In this document: piece after piece, positions 6,592-14,755 of the stretch
Position numbering within the stretch: the stretch's first letter is position 1
Layout: each line of letters begins with the position of its first letter
DNA from: Stenotrophomonas_A sp035539015
GTDB taxonomy: Bacteria > Pseudomonadota > Gammaproteobacteria > Xanthomonadales > Xanthomonadaceae
Direction of reading: 5' to 3'
DNA: 21,110 bases
Assembly: GCA_035539015.1 (NCBI GenBank)
Contig: DATLJF010000099.1
Coordinates: 1-21,110, forward strand
Position numbers and translations under genes: made by a program
The notes under the pieces: generated by a model
Database searches by the model: none
The model's input: only the letters and a program-made list of their open reading frames with translations
What the model was told of the DNA's origin: nothing

Positions 6592-7362
6592 CTAGCCCTC
6601 CAGTTCCACCCAAGCGGGTGCGTGGTCGCTCGGGCGATCCCAGGTGCGCGGCTCGCGGTCGATACCGGCCGCGGTTGTGCGTGCGCGCAGCGCTTCGGAG
6701 ACCAGGGTCAGGTCGATGCGCAGGCCCAGGTTGCGGCGGAAGGCGGCGGCGCGGTAATCCCACCAGCTGAACACCCCGGCCTCTTCGTTGTGCAGGCGAA
6801 ATGCATCGTGCAGGCCCAGTGCCTCAAGCTTGCGCAACCCGGCGCGCTCGGCGGTGGAAGTGAGGATGTGGTTGTCGCTCCACACCTCCGGGTCATGCAC
6901 ATCGCGCGCATCGGGCGCGATGTTGAAGTCGCCCAGCACCACCATTTTCGGATGGCGCTGCAGCTCCTGTTGCAGCCAGCCGTGCACGGCATCGAGCCAG
7001 CGCAGCTTGTAGGCGTACTTTTCGGTGTCCACGTCCTGGCCGTTGACCACATAGAGATTGACGACGCGGATATCGCCCACGGTCGCGGCGATCACTCGCT
7101 TCTGCTCGTCCTCGAACCCGGGCACGCCCACCTGCACGTCCTGCGCCGACTCGCGCGAGAGGATGGCCACGCCGTTGTAGGTCTTCTGTCCCGCGAACAC
7201 GCTGCGGTAGCCGAGCCCGGCCAGCTCGCTATCGGGGAACTTGTGGTCTTCCAGCTTGGTTTCCTGGATACCGACAATGTCTGGCGCGGCGCTTTGCAGC
7301 CACTGTTGCAGGTGCGGCAGGCGCACATTGAGTGAATTGACGTTCCAGGAGGCGATGCGCAT
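6592..7362 (-). CDS. xthA: Exodeoxyribonuclease III (AP endonuclease)
   Basis: Exonuclease III removes nucleotides from 3' ends and cuts at abasic sites in base-excision repair. The 256-residue protein contains the expected active-site residues: N7 (SWNVNS), E34 (GIQETKLED), D145 and N147 (VVLGDFNIAP), and the terminal SDHAPAWVEL with H247. The tyrosine region LYVVNGQD and the SWWDYRAAAFRRNLGLRIDL block are also canonical. The ATG at 7362 gives the standard MRIASWNVNS start; a TTG nine bases earlier is less likely. The Gfa-like gene follows after four bases. The 138 bases upstream, shared with the divergent VOC gene, contain no promoter I would trust for this gene. Confidence 0.95.
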   Translation of the reverse strand: MRIASWNVNSLNVRLPHLQQWLQSAAPDIVGIQETKLEDHKFPDSELAGLGYRSVFAGQKTYNGVAILSRESAQDVQVGVPGFEDEQKRVIAATVGDIRVVNLYVVNGQDVDTEKYAYKLRWLDAVHGWLQQELQRHPKMVVLGDFNIAPDARDVHDPEVWSDNHILTSTAERAGLRKLEALGLHDAFRLHNEEAGVFSWWDYRAAAFRRNLGLRIDLTLVSEALRARTTAAGIDREPRTWDRPSDHAPAWVELEG

Positions 7363-7500
7363 GCGATGCAACCAAGCGGCGACGGACAGCCTATTGTCCG
7401 GGCAGCGGTCGCCGCAGGCAAAGCCCTATTCCCCCTCAGTGCGCATGCGCCCGCCTGGAGGGCGCTATGCTGCGGCCACCTTCCTGATGGACGCACGGAT

Positions 7501-7863
7501 ATGCATGTCACTGGAGTGGGTGGTTTGTTCTTCCGGGCGCGTGACCCGGAGGCGTTGCAGGCCTGGTATGGCCAACATCTCGGCATCGGCCCGGTAGGCG
7601 ACACCTGGACCTGGGCACAGGAAGCGGGACCGACGGTGTTCATGCCGTTCAAGCACGACACTGACTACTTCCCGGCCGACCGGCCCTGGATGCTCAACTT
7701 GCGGGTGCAGGAGATCGACGCCCTGCTGGACAAGCTGCGGGCGGCGGGCATTGCGGTGGAAACGCGCGCGGAATGGGATAGCCCCGACACCGGGCGCTTT
7801 GCCCGTATCCAGGACCCGGAAGGCTTGCCCATCGAGCTGTGGCAGCCGCCCGAAGACGACTGA
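7501..7863 (+). CDS. VOC-superfamily (glyoxalase/bleomycin-resistance fold) protein
   Basis: The 120-residue product has the paired beta-alpha-beta-beta-beta layout of the vicinal-oxygen-chelate fold. It opens with GVGGLFFRARDPEALQAWYGQHLGIG, a typical opening for this family. A second half includes LRVQEIDALLDKLRAAGI and ends RIQDPEGLPIELWQP, with the usual glutamate ligand position. Some members are metal-dependent lyases or dioxygenases and others bind antibiotics, so the substrate cannot be assigned. The first-half metal ligand, often histidine, is not obvious here. The ATG at 7501 gives the normal domain start; the longer frame back to 7366 adds unconserved sequence and would run into xthA. 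The ribosome-binding site is weak. It is convergent with the aldehyde dehydrogenase gene, four bases away. Confidence 0.85.
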   Translation: MHVTGVGGLFFRARDPEALQAWYGQHLGIGPVGDTWTWAQEAGPTVFMPFKHDTDYFPADRPWMLNLRVQEIDALLDKLRAAGIAVETRAEWDSPDTGRFARIQDPEGLPIELWQPPEDD

Positions 7864-7867
7864 GCGC

Positions 7868-9271
7868 CTAGCGCAGCAGCCAGTGCAACAGGCGATCGAT
7901 CCGCGCGTAAGGCGGTTTGAGCAGATCGGTCGCCGAGCGTTGGCGCTGCCACAGAACCGGCAGCAACTTGCTGAGTGCGTCGAACCCCGCGCGGCCGTGG
8001 TACGCGCCCATGCCACTGGCGCCCACGCCGCCAAACGGCAGGCCATTGGCGGCGAAATGCAGCAGGGTGTCGTTGACGGTAACGCCGCCGGCCACGGTGC
8101 CGGCAAGGATGCGCTCGACCTCGGCGCGCCGCAGCGAAAATGGATACAGGGCCAGCGGCCGTGCACGCGCGGCGATGCCGGTGATTGCCTCGTCCAGCGT
8201 GTGGTAGCCGAGCACCGGCAGGACCGGCCCGAAGATTTCCTCGCGCATCAGCGCCAGGTCGGCCGGTGGGTCGAGGACGAGGGTGGGTGGGATCAGGCGC
8301 TCAACGTCGACGCGTTCGGGATCCACGGTCGCCAGTTCAATGATCTGCGCGCCGCGCTGGCGGGCCTCCTCCAGCCAACCGCGCAGCCGCGCGTACTGGG
8401 CGGCGTTGATGATGCGCGTGTAATCGGCGATTTCGCCGGAGAAATCACCGTAGCGTTCGCGCACCTGGTCGCGCAGCGCTTCAACCAATGCCGGCAGGTC
8501 GGCGTGCGGCAGCAGCACGTAGTCCGGCGCAATGCAGGTCTGGCCGGCGTTGAACCACTTGCCGCTGGCCAGGCGTGCCGCTGCCCGATCCAGGGGGTAG
8601 CCCTGGCAGACGATGGCTGGCGACTTGCCGCCCAGTTCCAGCGTCAGCGGCGTCAGGTTCGCCGCTGCCGCAGCCATGACCTTGCGGCCGACGGCGGTCG
8701 AACCGGTGAACACCAGGTGGTCGAGCGGCAAGGCCGCCAACGCGGCGGCCACCTCGGCGTCGCCTTCGACTACCGCCACGCGTTCTGCCGGGAACACCTC
8801 GGCAAGGAGCCGGCGCAGGAAAGCCGCCGTGTTCGGCGTGTGTTCGGAGGGCTTGAGCAGCACGTGGTTGCCGGCGGCGATGGCGGTGGCCAGCGGTACC
8901 AGGGCCAGGTTGACCGGGTAGTTCCAGGGCGCGATCACGCCGACCACGCCGAGCGGCGTAGGCCGGACTTCGGCGCGCGCCGGCCACAGCCGCCAACCGG
9001 CACCGACCCGGCGCGGCCGGCTCCAGCGCCGTAGGTGCCGCAGTAGATGATCGATCTCGCCGAGCACTGTCATGCCATCGGCCAGCAGCGACTCGTGGCG
9101 GGAGCGATGGCCGAAGTCAGCGGCGATGGCCTCGACCATCTCCGGGAGGCGCTGCTTCAGTGCGGCGCGCAGGCGCTGAAGGTCTGAGCGACGCTGGGAT
9201 AGCGTCGGGCGCTGGCGCTGCCATGCGTTGCGCAGGGTGGCGAGGGTTATCTCGAGGGTTGCTTCGGTCAT
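7868..9271 (-). CDS. Aldehyde dehydrogenase, coniferyl-aldehyde-dehydrogenase type
   Basis: The NAD(P)-dependent enzyme oxidises an aldehyde to the acid. In this 467-residue protein I find the cofactor and catalytic residues N117 (APWNYP), K140 (LLKPSEH), E212 (LELGGKSPA) and the nucleophile C246 (FNAGQTCIAPDYV), plus the cofactor-contacting EEIFGP near 344. The short length, the absence of an N-terminal extension and the C-terminal pattern GLPFGGVGASGMGAYHG match class 3-like and coniferyl-aldehyde enzymes. The true substrate could be an aromatic or a fatty aldehyde. The ATG at 9271 was preferred over a longer frame because the added sequence crosses a REP pair and is unlike the family. No Shine-Dalgarno sequence precedes it (see the candidate -10 box). 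Confidence 0.93.
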   Translation of the reverse strand: MTEATLEITLATLRNAWQRQRPTLSQRRSDLQRLRAALKQRLPEMVEAIAADFGHRSRHESLLADGMTVLGEIDHLLRHLRRWSRPRRVGAGWRLWPARAEVRPTPLGVVGVIAPWNYPVNLALVPLATAIAAGNHVLLKPSEHTPNTAAFLRRLLAEVFPAERVAVVEGDAEVAAALAALPLDHLVFTGSTAVGRKVMAAAAANLTPLTLELGGKSPAIVCQGYPLDRAAARLASGKWFNAGQTCIAPDYVLLPHADLPALVEALRDQVRERYGDFSGEIADYTRIINAAQYARLRGWLEEARQRGAQIIELATVDPERVDVERLIPPTLVLDPPADLALMREEIFGPVLPVLGYHTLDEAITGIAARARPLALYPFSLRRAEVERILAGTVAGGVTVNDTLLHFAANGLPFGGVGASGMGAYHGRAGFDALSKLLPVLWQRQRSATDLLKPPYARIDRLLHWLLR

Positions 9272-9277
9272 CGGGCG

Positions 9278-9283
9278 ACTATA
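9278..9283 (-). promoter_or_regulatory. Candidate -10 box placing transcription start at the aldehyde dehydrogenase ATG
   Basis: On the minus strand TATAGT matches five of six bases of the -10 consensus and ends six bases before the ATG (GATATAGTcgcccgATG). A start at the usual distance would fall on or next to the A of the start codon, giving a leaderless message. No good -35 box is visible 16-18 bases upstream, so this is tentative. Confidence 0.4.
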
Positions 9284-9314
9284 TCGCGCGGCTGTGCGCG
9301 GGCTGGCTTCGGCA

Positions 9315-9384
9315 GCTGTCGGGGCTGATGCCCCTCCTACATGAGCAGATTCGCCTTTGTAGGCGGGGCTTCGGCCGCGACAGC
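9315..9384. repeat. Degenerate pair of inverted GTAG-type REP elements
   Basis: Arms at 9315-9340 (GCTGTCGGGGCTGATGCCCC, then TCCTAC) and 9359-9384 (GTAGGCGGGGCTTCGGCCGC, then GACAGC) form an imperfect inverted pair with matching outer GCTGTCG/CGACAGC ends and an 18-base spacer. Both arms have accumulated changes inside the small palindromes. The pair lies beyond the transporter terminator and upstream of the aldehyde dehydrogenase gene. Confidence 0.75.
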
Positions 9385-9386
9385 TC

Positions 9387-9440
9387 AAAAAAAACGCCGG
9401 CCAACGGCCGGCGCATAAAACAGCCGGCGCGAACGCCGGC
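9387..9440 (-). terminator. Tandem Rho-independent terminator after the MHS transporter gene
   Basis: Read on the minus strand, a first hairpin (stem 9423-9429 with 9434-9440, loop of four) is followed by TGTTTTA. A second, perfect 8-base G+C-rich hairpin follows (9395-9402 with 9406-9413) and runs directly into eight T residues (the A run at 9387-9394). This is the strongest terminator in the window. It lies 14-67 bases past the transporter stop codon and ends the porin-transporter transcript. Confidence 0.92.
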
Positions 9441-9453
9441 CAGGGGGGGACAG

Positions 9454-11115
9454 TTACTTGCTGAGATCCACGTCCTTGGTCTCGCGCAGGAACAGCGTGC
9501 CGATGATCAAGGTCATCACCGCTACGCCGATCGGATACCACAGGCCGTTGTACATATTGCCGGTGCCGGCCACCAGGCCGAACGAGATCGCCGGCAGGAA
9601 GCCGCCAAACCAGCCATTGCCGATGTGATATGGCAGCGACATCGAGGTGTAGCGGATGCGGGTGGGGAACAGTTCGACCAGGTAGGCGGCAATCGGGCCG
9701 TAGACCATGGTCACGTAGATCACCAGCAGCCACAGCAGCAGCAGGGTCATCGGGATGTTGATGCGGGCCGGATCGGCCTTTTCCGGATAACCGGCCGCGC
9801 CCAGCGCACCCTTCAGCTCCTTGCCGAACGCATCGGCCTTGGCCTTGGCGTCGTCCTTGGCCAGGCCGGTGGCGTCGTAGGAGGTCAACTCGGCACCGCC
9901 GACATTGATCTGCGCCAGCGAACCGGGTGCTGCCGGCTTGATTTCATACGGCACGCCAGCCTTGGTCAGCGCGGCGGTGGCCACGTCGCAGGCACTGGTG
10001 AACTTGCGCACATTGGCCGGATCGAACTGGAAGCTGCAGGTGTCCGGGTCGGCCACGACCAGCGCCGGGGCCTTGCTGCGTGCTTCTTCGATGGCCGGGT
10101 TGGCGTAGTGGGTGATGCCCTTGAAGATGGGGAAGTAGGTCACCGCGGCCAGCAGGCAGCCGGCCAGGATGATCTTCTTGCGGCCAATCTTGTCCGAGAG
10201 CCAGCCGAATACGACGAAGAACGGGGTGGCCAGGGCCAGCGCGCCGGCAATGAGCAGGTTGGCGGTGGTGCCGTCGACCTTGAGCGCCTGGGTGAGGAAG
10301 AACAGCGAGTAGAACTGGCCGCCGTACCAGACCACCGCCTGGCCGGCGGTGGCACCGAGCAGCACCAGCAGCATCAGCTTGAGGTTGCCGCCCTTGAGGC
10401 TGTCGCGGAACGGCTGCTTGGACCCCTTGCCTTCGGACTTCATCTGCTGGAACAGCGGCGATTCGCTCAACTGCATGCGAATCCACACCGACACGCCCAG
10501 CAGCACGATCGACACCAGGAACGGGATGCGCCAGCCCCAGGCTTCGAACTTCTCGGTGCCCAGGCCCAGGCGGGTGCCCAGGATCACCAGCAACGACAGG
10601 AACAGGCCCAGCGTGGCGGTGGTCTGGATGAAGCTGGTGTACAGGCCACGCTTGCCCTCTGGCGCGTGCTCGGCGACGTAGGTCGCCGCACCGCCGTACT
10701 CGCCGCCCAGGGCCAGGCCCTGCAGCAGGCGCAGGATGATCAGGATTACCGGTGCGGCAAAACCAATACTGGCGTAGTTGGGCAGGATACCGACCACGAA
10801 GGTCGACATACCCATGATCAGGATCGTGATCAGGAAGGTGTACTTGCGGCCGATGCGGTCGCCGAGGCTGCCGAAGAAGGCCGCGCCGAACGGTCGCACC
10901 GCGAAGCCCGCGGCGAAGGCCAGCAGGGCGAAGATGAAGCCGGTGGTCTCATTGACGCCGCTGAAGAACTGCTTGGCGATGATCGCGGCGAGAGATCCGT
11001 AGAGATAGAAGTCGTACCACTCGAACACGGTGCCGAGGCTGGAGGCGAAGATGACCTTCTTGTGCCCTCCGGTAAGCGTGGCCTTGTGGGCGTTGTTGAC
11101 GGTAGTGCTGGACAT
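9454..11115 (-). CDS. MHS-family major facilitator transporter with a large periplasmic insert
   Basis: The 553-residue protein is a 12-span proton symporter of the metabolite:H+ symporter group (relatives carry proline/betaine, alpha-ketoglutarate, citrate and other carboxylates). Family marks are SSLGTVFEWYDFYLYGSLA (25-43), RPFGAAFFGSLGDRIGRKYT (74-93), LQGLALGGEYGGAA (131-144) and a second GWLSDKIGRKK (304-314). Ordinary members are about 430-450 residues. The excess is a hydrophilic block at about 335-450, between spans 9 and 10, predicted to face the periplasm and containing two cysteines (C360, C376). The gene starts 11 bases after the porin stop and ends before a strong terminator. 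Position beside acs suggests a short-chain carboxylate substrate; that is inference. Confidence 0.92.
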   Translation of the reverse strand: MSSTTVNNAHKATLTGGHKKVIFASSLGTVFEWYDFYLYGSLAAIIAKQFFSGVNETTGFIFALLAFAAGFAVRPFGAAFFGSLGDRIGRKYTFLITILIMGMSTFVVGILPNYASIGFAAPVILIILRLLQGLALGGEYGGAATYVAEHAPEGKRGLYTSFIQTTATLGLFLSLLVILGTRLGLGTEKFEAWGWRIPFLVSIVLLGVSVWIRMQLSESPLFQQMKSEGKGSKQPFRDSLKGGNLKLMLLVLLGATAGQAVVWYGGQFYSLFFLTQALKVDGTTANLLIAGALALATPFFVVFGWLSDKIGRKKIILAGCLLAAVTYFPIFKGITHYANPAIEEARSKAPALVVADPDTCSFQFDPANVRKFTSACDVATAALTKAGVPYEIKPAAPGSLAQINVGGAELTSYDATGLAKDDAKAKADAFGKELKGALGAAGYPEKADPARINIPMTLLLLWLLVIYVTMVYGPIAAYLVELFPTRIRYTSMSLPYHIGNGWFGGFLPAISFGLVAGTGNMYNGLWYPIGVAVMTLIIGTLFLRETKDVDLSK

Positions 11116-11126
11116 GTCCGGCTTCC

Positions 11127-12542
11127 TCAGAAGGTGTATTTGACGTGCGTCTGCAGGCGGTTCAGCTCGCCGCGGTCGCCAGTTTCGATTTCACGCTGGC
11201 CCCAGATGTACTCGGCGCCCAGGTCCAGCTTCGGCAACGGCGAGTAGATGAGGTTGATGTGTGCCGATTGCGCCGACTTGGTGATGCCCAGGCCGGTGAG
11301 ATCGGTGGGGTTGTCGTATTCGGCGCGCGAGTAGAAGACGTTGCCGCGCAACTTCGACGAGAACGCATGGCGCCAGCCGACGAAGCCGGCGATCGCGCCG
11401 ATGTTGTCCAGGTCGCCGGTGGCATCGAGCGCGGCATCGTTGTTCAAGGCCAGGCCGATGTAGCGGCCCACGCCTTCGCCGCCGGTGATCATGTAGCGGA
11501 TGTCGTCGTTCTTGCCGACGTTCCACTTGCCCGACAAGCTCAGGCCCCAGCCCATCTTGTCCGAGTTCACGTTGAGCGGGCCGTTCTGGTACTTGAGCTG
11601 GCGCACCAGGCCGGCAACCGAGAAGTGGCCCCAGTCGCCCTTCGGGTTGTAGCGGAAGGTGAAGTCCGGCATGGCGCCGTCGTCGCTCTGGATCTGCGCC
11701 ATGTTGCCGCGGTATGGCGTGATGGCCGTCTCCGGGTTTTCCATCGACACCGACCAGGGGCCCTGGGTGTAGCGGATCTGGGCCTGGCGCACGAACACGG
11801 TGCCTTCAGTGGGGCCGAGGAAGTCGACCGTGTCCGGCAGCGCGGCAGTGTCCTGGAAGTTGGTCCAGGCCTGGCCGGCCAGCCAATTGTTCCATTGCAC
11901 GTAGGCCTGGCGCACGGTCAGGCCGTAGGTGTTGGTGGCCAACTCATTGCCGGTGAAGGCGGTGCTGCCACCACCGAACAGGTCGAACTCCAAATAGCTC
12001 TTGAGCTTGTTGCCGCCGTCCAGGTCGGTATCGGTGGCGAACCAGAAGCGCGAGAACTGCGCACCCATGTCGGTGTCCGCGCCGCCTTCGCGGGTGTGGC
12101 CGCCGCCGACCGGGATGGTCTTGGGCACGTAGAACAGGCGGCCGACGCTGCCGTCGGCGATGTCGCCATCGTTGGTGCTGGTGACCGACGCATCAAGCTT
12201 GATGAAGCCGCCGTAGGTGAAGCGGGTATTGGGGCCGGCGCCGGCAGAGATTGCGGTCTTCTGGATCGGTGCCGGTGCGCCCGGCTTGGCTGGCGGCGGG
12301 TTGGCCACCGCGGCCTGGGCCGTTTTGACTTCGGTGATCTGGGTCTGCGCCTGGGTCAGCTGGCCCTGCTGCTGTTGCTGCGCCTGCAGCAGCAAGTTGA
12401 CCTGCTGTTCGAGTTGTTCGACGCGTGCTTCCAGTGCCTTTTCCCGCGCCGTCTGCGCCCACGCCGCGCCTGGGGCGAGCAGGGCGACGAACAACGCGGC
12501 CGCCAGCGGACGGCGAACCAGTGATGCTTTGCGGATGTTCAT
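11127..12542 (-). CDS. DcaP-type trimeric outer-membrane porin
   Basis: The 471-residue precursor has a signal peptide with likely cleavage after AWA (residue 29). A coiled-coil, glutamine-rich stretch follows (about 34-75, including ARVEQLEQQVNLLLQAQQQQ), then an Ala/Pro linker and a beta-barrel of alternating amphipathic strands. It ends in the C-terminal phenylalanine (VKYTF) needed for outer-membrane insertion. DcaP of Acinetobacter has the same N-terminal coiled coil and takes up dicarboxylates and other anions; the substrate here is unknown. The ATG at 12542 is set by a strong GGGAGGGAG ribosome-binding site. It is the first gene of a two-gene unit with the MHS transporter, giving an outer- plus inner-membrane uptake route, and is divergent from acs. 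Confidence 0.9.
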   Translation of the reverse strand: MNIRKASLVRRPLAAALFVALLAPGAAWAQTAREKALEARVEQLEQQVNLLLQAQQQQQGQLTQAQTQITEVKTAQAAVANPPPAKPGAPAPIQKTAISAGAGPNTRFTYGGFIKLDASVTSTNDGDIADGSVGRLFYVPKTIPVGGGHTREGGADTDMGAQFSRFWFATDTDLDGGNKLKSYLEFDLFGGGSTAFTGNELATNTYGLTVRQAYVQWNNWLAGQAWTNFQDTAALPDTVDFLGPTEGTVFVRQAQIRYTQGPWSVSMENPETAITPYRGNMAQIQSDDGAMPDFTFRYNPKGDWGHFSVAGLVRQLKYQNGPLNVNSDKMGWGLSLSGKWNVGKNDDIRYMITGGEGVGRYIGLALNNDAALDATGDLDNIGAIAGFVGWRHAFSSKLRGNVFYSRAEYDNPTDLTGLGITKSAQSAHINLIYSPLPKLDLGAEYIWGQREIETGDRGELNRLQTHVKYTF

Positions 12543-12565
12543 TACTCCCTCCCGAATAATGGTGG

Positions 12566-12588
12566 GCCGCGCCCCGATGGGGCACGGC
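12566..12588 (-). other. Hairpin in the 5' leader of the porin gene
   Basis: GCCG-c-GCCCC-gat-GGGGC-a-CGGC forms a nine-pair stem with one internal mismatch and a three-base loop. It ends 23 bases upstream of the porin ATG, just outside the ribosome-binding site. If the transcript starts further upstream, the hairpin would lie in the leader and could influence stability or translation. No function can be assigned. Confidence 0.4.
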
Positions 12589-12633
12589 TCGTCCGGAGGG
12601 TGCGGCAGCGGCGAGGGGCCGCCTATTCGCCTT

Positions 12634-12680
12634 TGGTCGTAGCGCGGGCGATGTGCAGGTGCATTACGACCATGGTCTAA
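12634..12680. promoter_or_regulatory. Candidate operator cluster between the porin gene and acs
   Basis: Three copies of a TGGTC word occur here: TGGTCGTA at 12634-12641, its exact inverse TACGACCA at 12665-12672, and TGGTCTAA at 12673-12680. The last two overlap a 10-base palindrome GACCATGGTC (12668-12677). The first two are 8-base inverted arms about 31 bases apart, near three helical turns. The cluster lies roughly 120-170 bases before acs and 90-140 before the porin ATG. It could bind the LuxR-type regulator encoded after acs; binding is inferred only from position and repetition. Confidence 0.45.
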
Positions 12681-12801
12681 GCCCGGGCCCGGTGGCGGCA
12701 TGGCTCAGCGCGGGGGCGATGCGGCAAACTGGCTGTCTCGGCTCCGGCGCTCGCGCCCGGTGCTGCCCAAATCCAAGAAGCTGAGTGCAAGTGAGGGTGC
12801 C

Positions 12802-14745
12802 ATGGCTGACATTTATCCCGTAGATCCGACCTTCGCCGCCGGTGCGCGCGTGCGCAAGGACCAGTACGAAAAGCTCTACCGTGAGTCGGTGGAGCAACCC
12901 GAGCAGTTCTGGGGCAAGGCCGCCGAGCGGCTGGCCTGGTATCGCAAGCCGACCCGGATCAAGGACGTCAGCTACGACCTCAAGGACTTCCGCATCCGCT
13001 GGTTCGACGATGGCGAGCTCAATGCCAGCGTCAACTGCCTGGACCGGCACCTGGATACGCGCGGCGACAAGGTCGCCCTGCTGTTCGAGCCGGACAGCCC
13101 CGACAGCCCCTCCTACGGCGTCACCTACCGCGAGCTCTACGAGCGCGTGTGCAAACTCGGCAATGCCTTGCGCAGCCTCGGGGTCAAGAAGGGCGACCGG
13201 GTCACCTTGTACCTGCCGATGATTCCCGACGCGGCGGTGGCGATGCTGGCGTGCGCGCGGATCGGCGCGATCCACTCGGTGGTGTTCGGCGGCTTCGCGC
13301 CCAATTCCATTGCCGACCGCGTGATCGACTGCGGCAGCAAGCTCATCATCACCTCCGACGAAGGCTTGCGCGGCGGCAAGAAGATCCCACTGAAGGCCAA
13401 CGTCGATGCGGCGTTGAAGGTGCCCGGCACGCAGAGCGTGGAGACGGTGCTGGTGCTGCGCCACACCGGTGGTGCGGTGGATATGCAGGCGCCGCGCGAC
13501 CGCTGGTTCCATGACGTGGTGGACAGCCAGCCGAGCGAATGCGAGCCCGAGCGCATGAACGCCGAAGATCCGCTGTTCATCCTCTACACCTCCGGGTCCA
13601 CCGGCAAGCCGAAGGGCGTGCTGCACACCACCGGCGGCTATCTGCTGTTCGCCAGCTATACCCACGAGACGGTCTTCGACCTGCGCGAGGACGACATCTA
13701 CTGGTGCACCGCCGACGTGGGCTGGGTCACCGGCCACAGCTACATCGTCTACGGGCCGCTGGCCAACGGGGCCACCGCGCTGATGTTCGAGGGCGTGCCC
13801 AACTACCCGAATGTCTCGCGCTTCTGGGAAGTGATCGACAAGCACCAAGTGACGATTTTCTACACCGCGCCCACCGCCATCCGCGCGCTGATGCGCGAAG
13901 GCGAGGAACCGGTGAAGAAAACCTCGCGCAAGTCGCTGCGCCTGCTCGGCAGCGTCGGCGAGCCGATCAATCCCGAAGCCTGGCGCTGGTACTACGAGGT
14001 GGTCGGCGATGCGCGTTGCCCGGTGGTGGACACCTGGTGGCAGACCGAAACCGGCGGCATCCTGATCTCGCCGTTGCCCGGCGCGACCGACCTGAAGCCC
14101 GGTTCGGCCACGCTGCCGTTCTTCGGCGTGCAACCGGCCCTGGTCAACGCCGATGGCGAACGCCTGGAGGGCGCGGCCGAGGGCAACCTGGTGCTGCTGG
14201 ACTCCTGGCCGGGGCAGATGCGCACCGTGTATGGCGACCACCAGCGCTTCATCGATACCTATTTCCGCACCTACCCCGGCACCTACTTCACCGGTGACGG
14301 CTGTCGCCGCGACGCTGACGGCTACTACTGGATCACCGGCCGCGTGGACGATGTGATCAACGTGTCCGGCCATCGCATTGGCACCGCGGAGGTGGAAAGC
14401 GCGCTGGTCTCGCACCCGAAGGTGGCCGAGGCTGCGGTGGTGGGCTTCCCGCATGACGTCAAGGGCCAGGGCATCTACGCCTACGTCACCCTGATCGCTG
14501 GCGAACAACCCAGCGAAGCGCTGCACAAGGAACTGGTGGCCTGGGTGCGCAAGGAAATCGGGCCGATCGCCTCGCCGGACCACCTGCAGTGGGCGCCGGG
14601 CCTGCCGAAGACGCGTTCGGGCAAGATCATGCGCCGCATCCTGCGCAAGATCGCCGAGAACGCACCGGACCAGCTGGGCGACACCTCCACGCTGGCCGAT
14701 CCTTCGGTGGTTGATTCGCTGGTCAACGAGCGCCTGACGCGCTGA
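12802..14745 (+). CDS. acs: Acetyl-CoA synthetase (AMP-forming)
   Basis: Acs converts acetate, ATP and CoA to acetyl-CoA through acetyl-AMP, the high-affinity route for acetate scavenging. The 647-residue length is standard. Motifs include the P-loop-like YTSGSTGKPKGV (around residue 264), DTWWQTETGG, the hinge region YYWITGRVDDVINVSGHRIG, and the C-terminal KTRSGKIMRRILRK with catalytic lysine K608. That lysine is the site of acetylation control in characterised homologues. The ATG at 12802 gives the normal N terminus (MADIYPVDPTF) and is preceded by GAGGG. The response-regulator gene begins 10 bases after the stop, so the two are probably one operon. Propionate is a possible alternative substrate, but the sequence is closer to acetate enzymes than to PrpE. 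Confidence 0.97.
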   Translation: MADIYPVDPTFAAGARVRKDQYEKLYRESVEQPEQFWGKAAERLAWYRKPTRIKDVSYDLKDFRIRWFDDGELNASVNCLDRHLDTRGDKVALLFEPDSPDSPSYGVTYRELYERVCKLGNALRSLGVKKGDRVTLYLPMIPDAAVAMLACARIGAIHSVVFGGFAPNSIADRVIDCGSKLIITSDEGLRGGKKIPLKANVDAALKVPGTQSVETVLVLRHTGGAVDMQAPRDRWFHDVVDSQPSECEPERMNAEDPLFILYTSGSTGKPKGVLHTTGGYLLFASYTHETVFDLREDDIYWCTADVGWVTGHSYIVYGPLANGATALMFEGVPNYPNVSRFWEVIDKHQVTIFYTAPTAIRALMREGEEPVKKTSRKSLRLLGSVGEPINPEAWRWYYEVVGDARCPVVDTWWQTETGGILISPLPGATDLKPGSATLPFFGVQPALVNADGERLEGAAEGNLVLLDSWPGQMRTVYGDHQRFIDTYFRTYPGTYFTGDGCRRDADGYYWITGRVDDVINVSGHRIGTAEVESALVSHPKVAEAAVVGFPHDVKGQGIYAYVTLIAGEQPSEALHKELVAWVRKEIGPIASPDHLQWAPGLPKTRSGKIMRRILRKIAENAPDQLGDTSTLADPSVVDSLVNERLTR

Positions 14746-14755
14746 CCTACCGCCC

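Noticed and set aside
7463..7475. A TATGCT -10-like box before the VOC gene.
   Set aside because: It matches four of six bases and lies about 30 bases before the ATG, but no convincing -35 box lies at the right spacing, so I left it out of the features.
9272..9733. An N-terminal extension of the aldehyde dehydrogenase.
   Set aside because: The extended frame crosses a REP pair, a terminator and the end of the transporter gene. The family protein starts near the ATG at 9271.
12543..12701. An N-terminal extension of the porin beyond the ATG at 12542.
   Set aside because: The signal peptide begins at MNIRKASL and a strong ribosome-binding site lies directly before that ATG; the upstream frame is the divergent control region.
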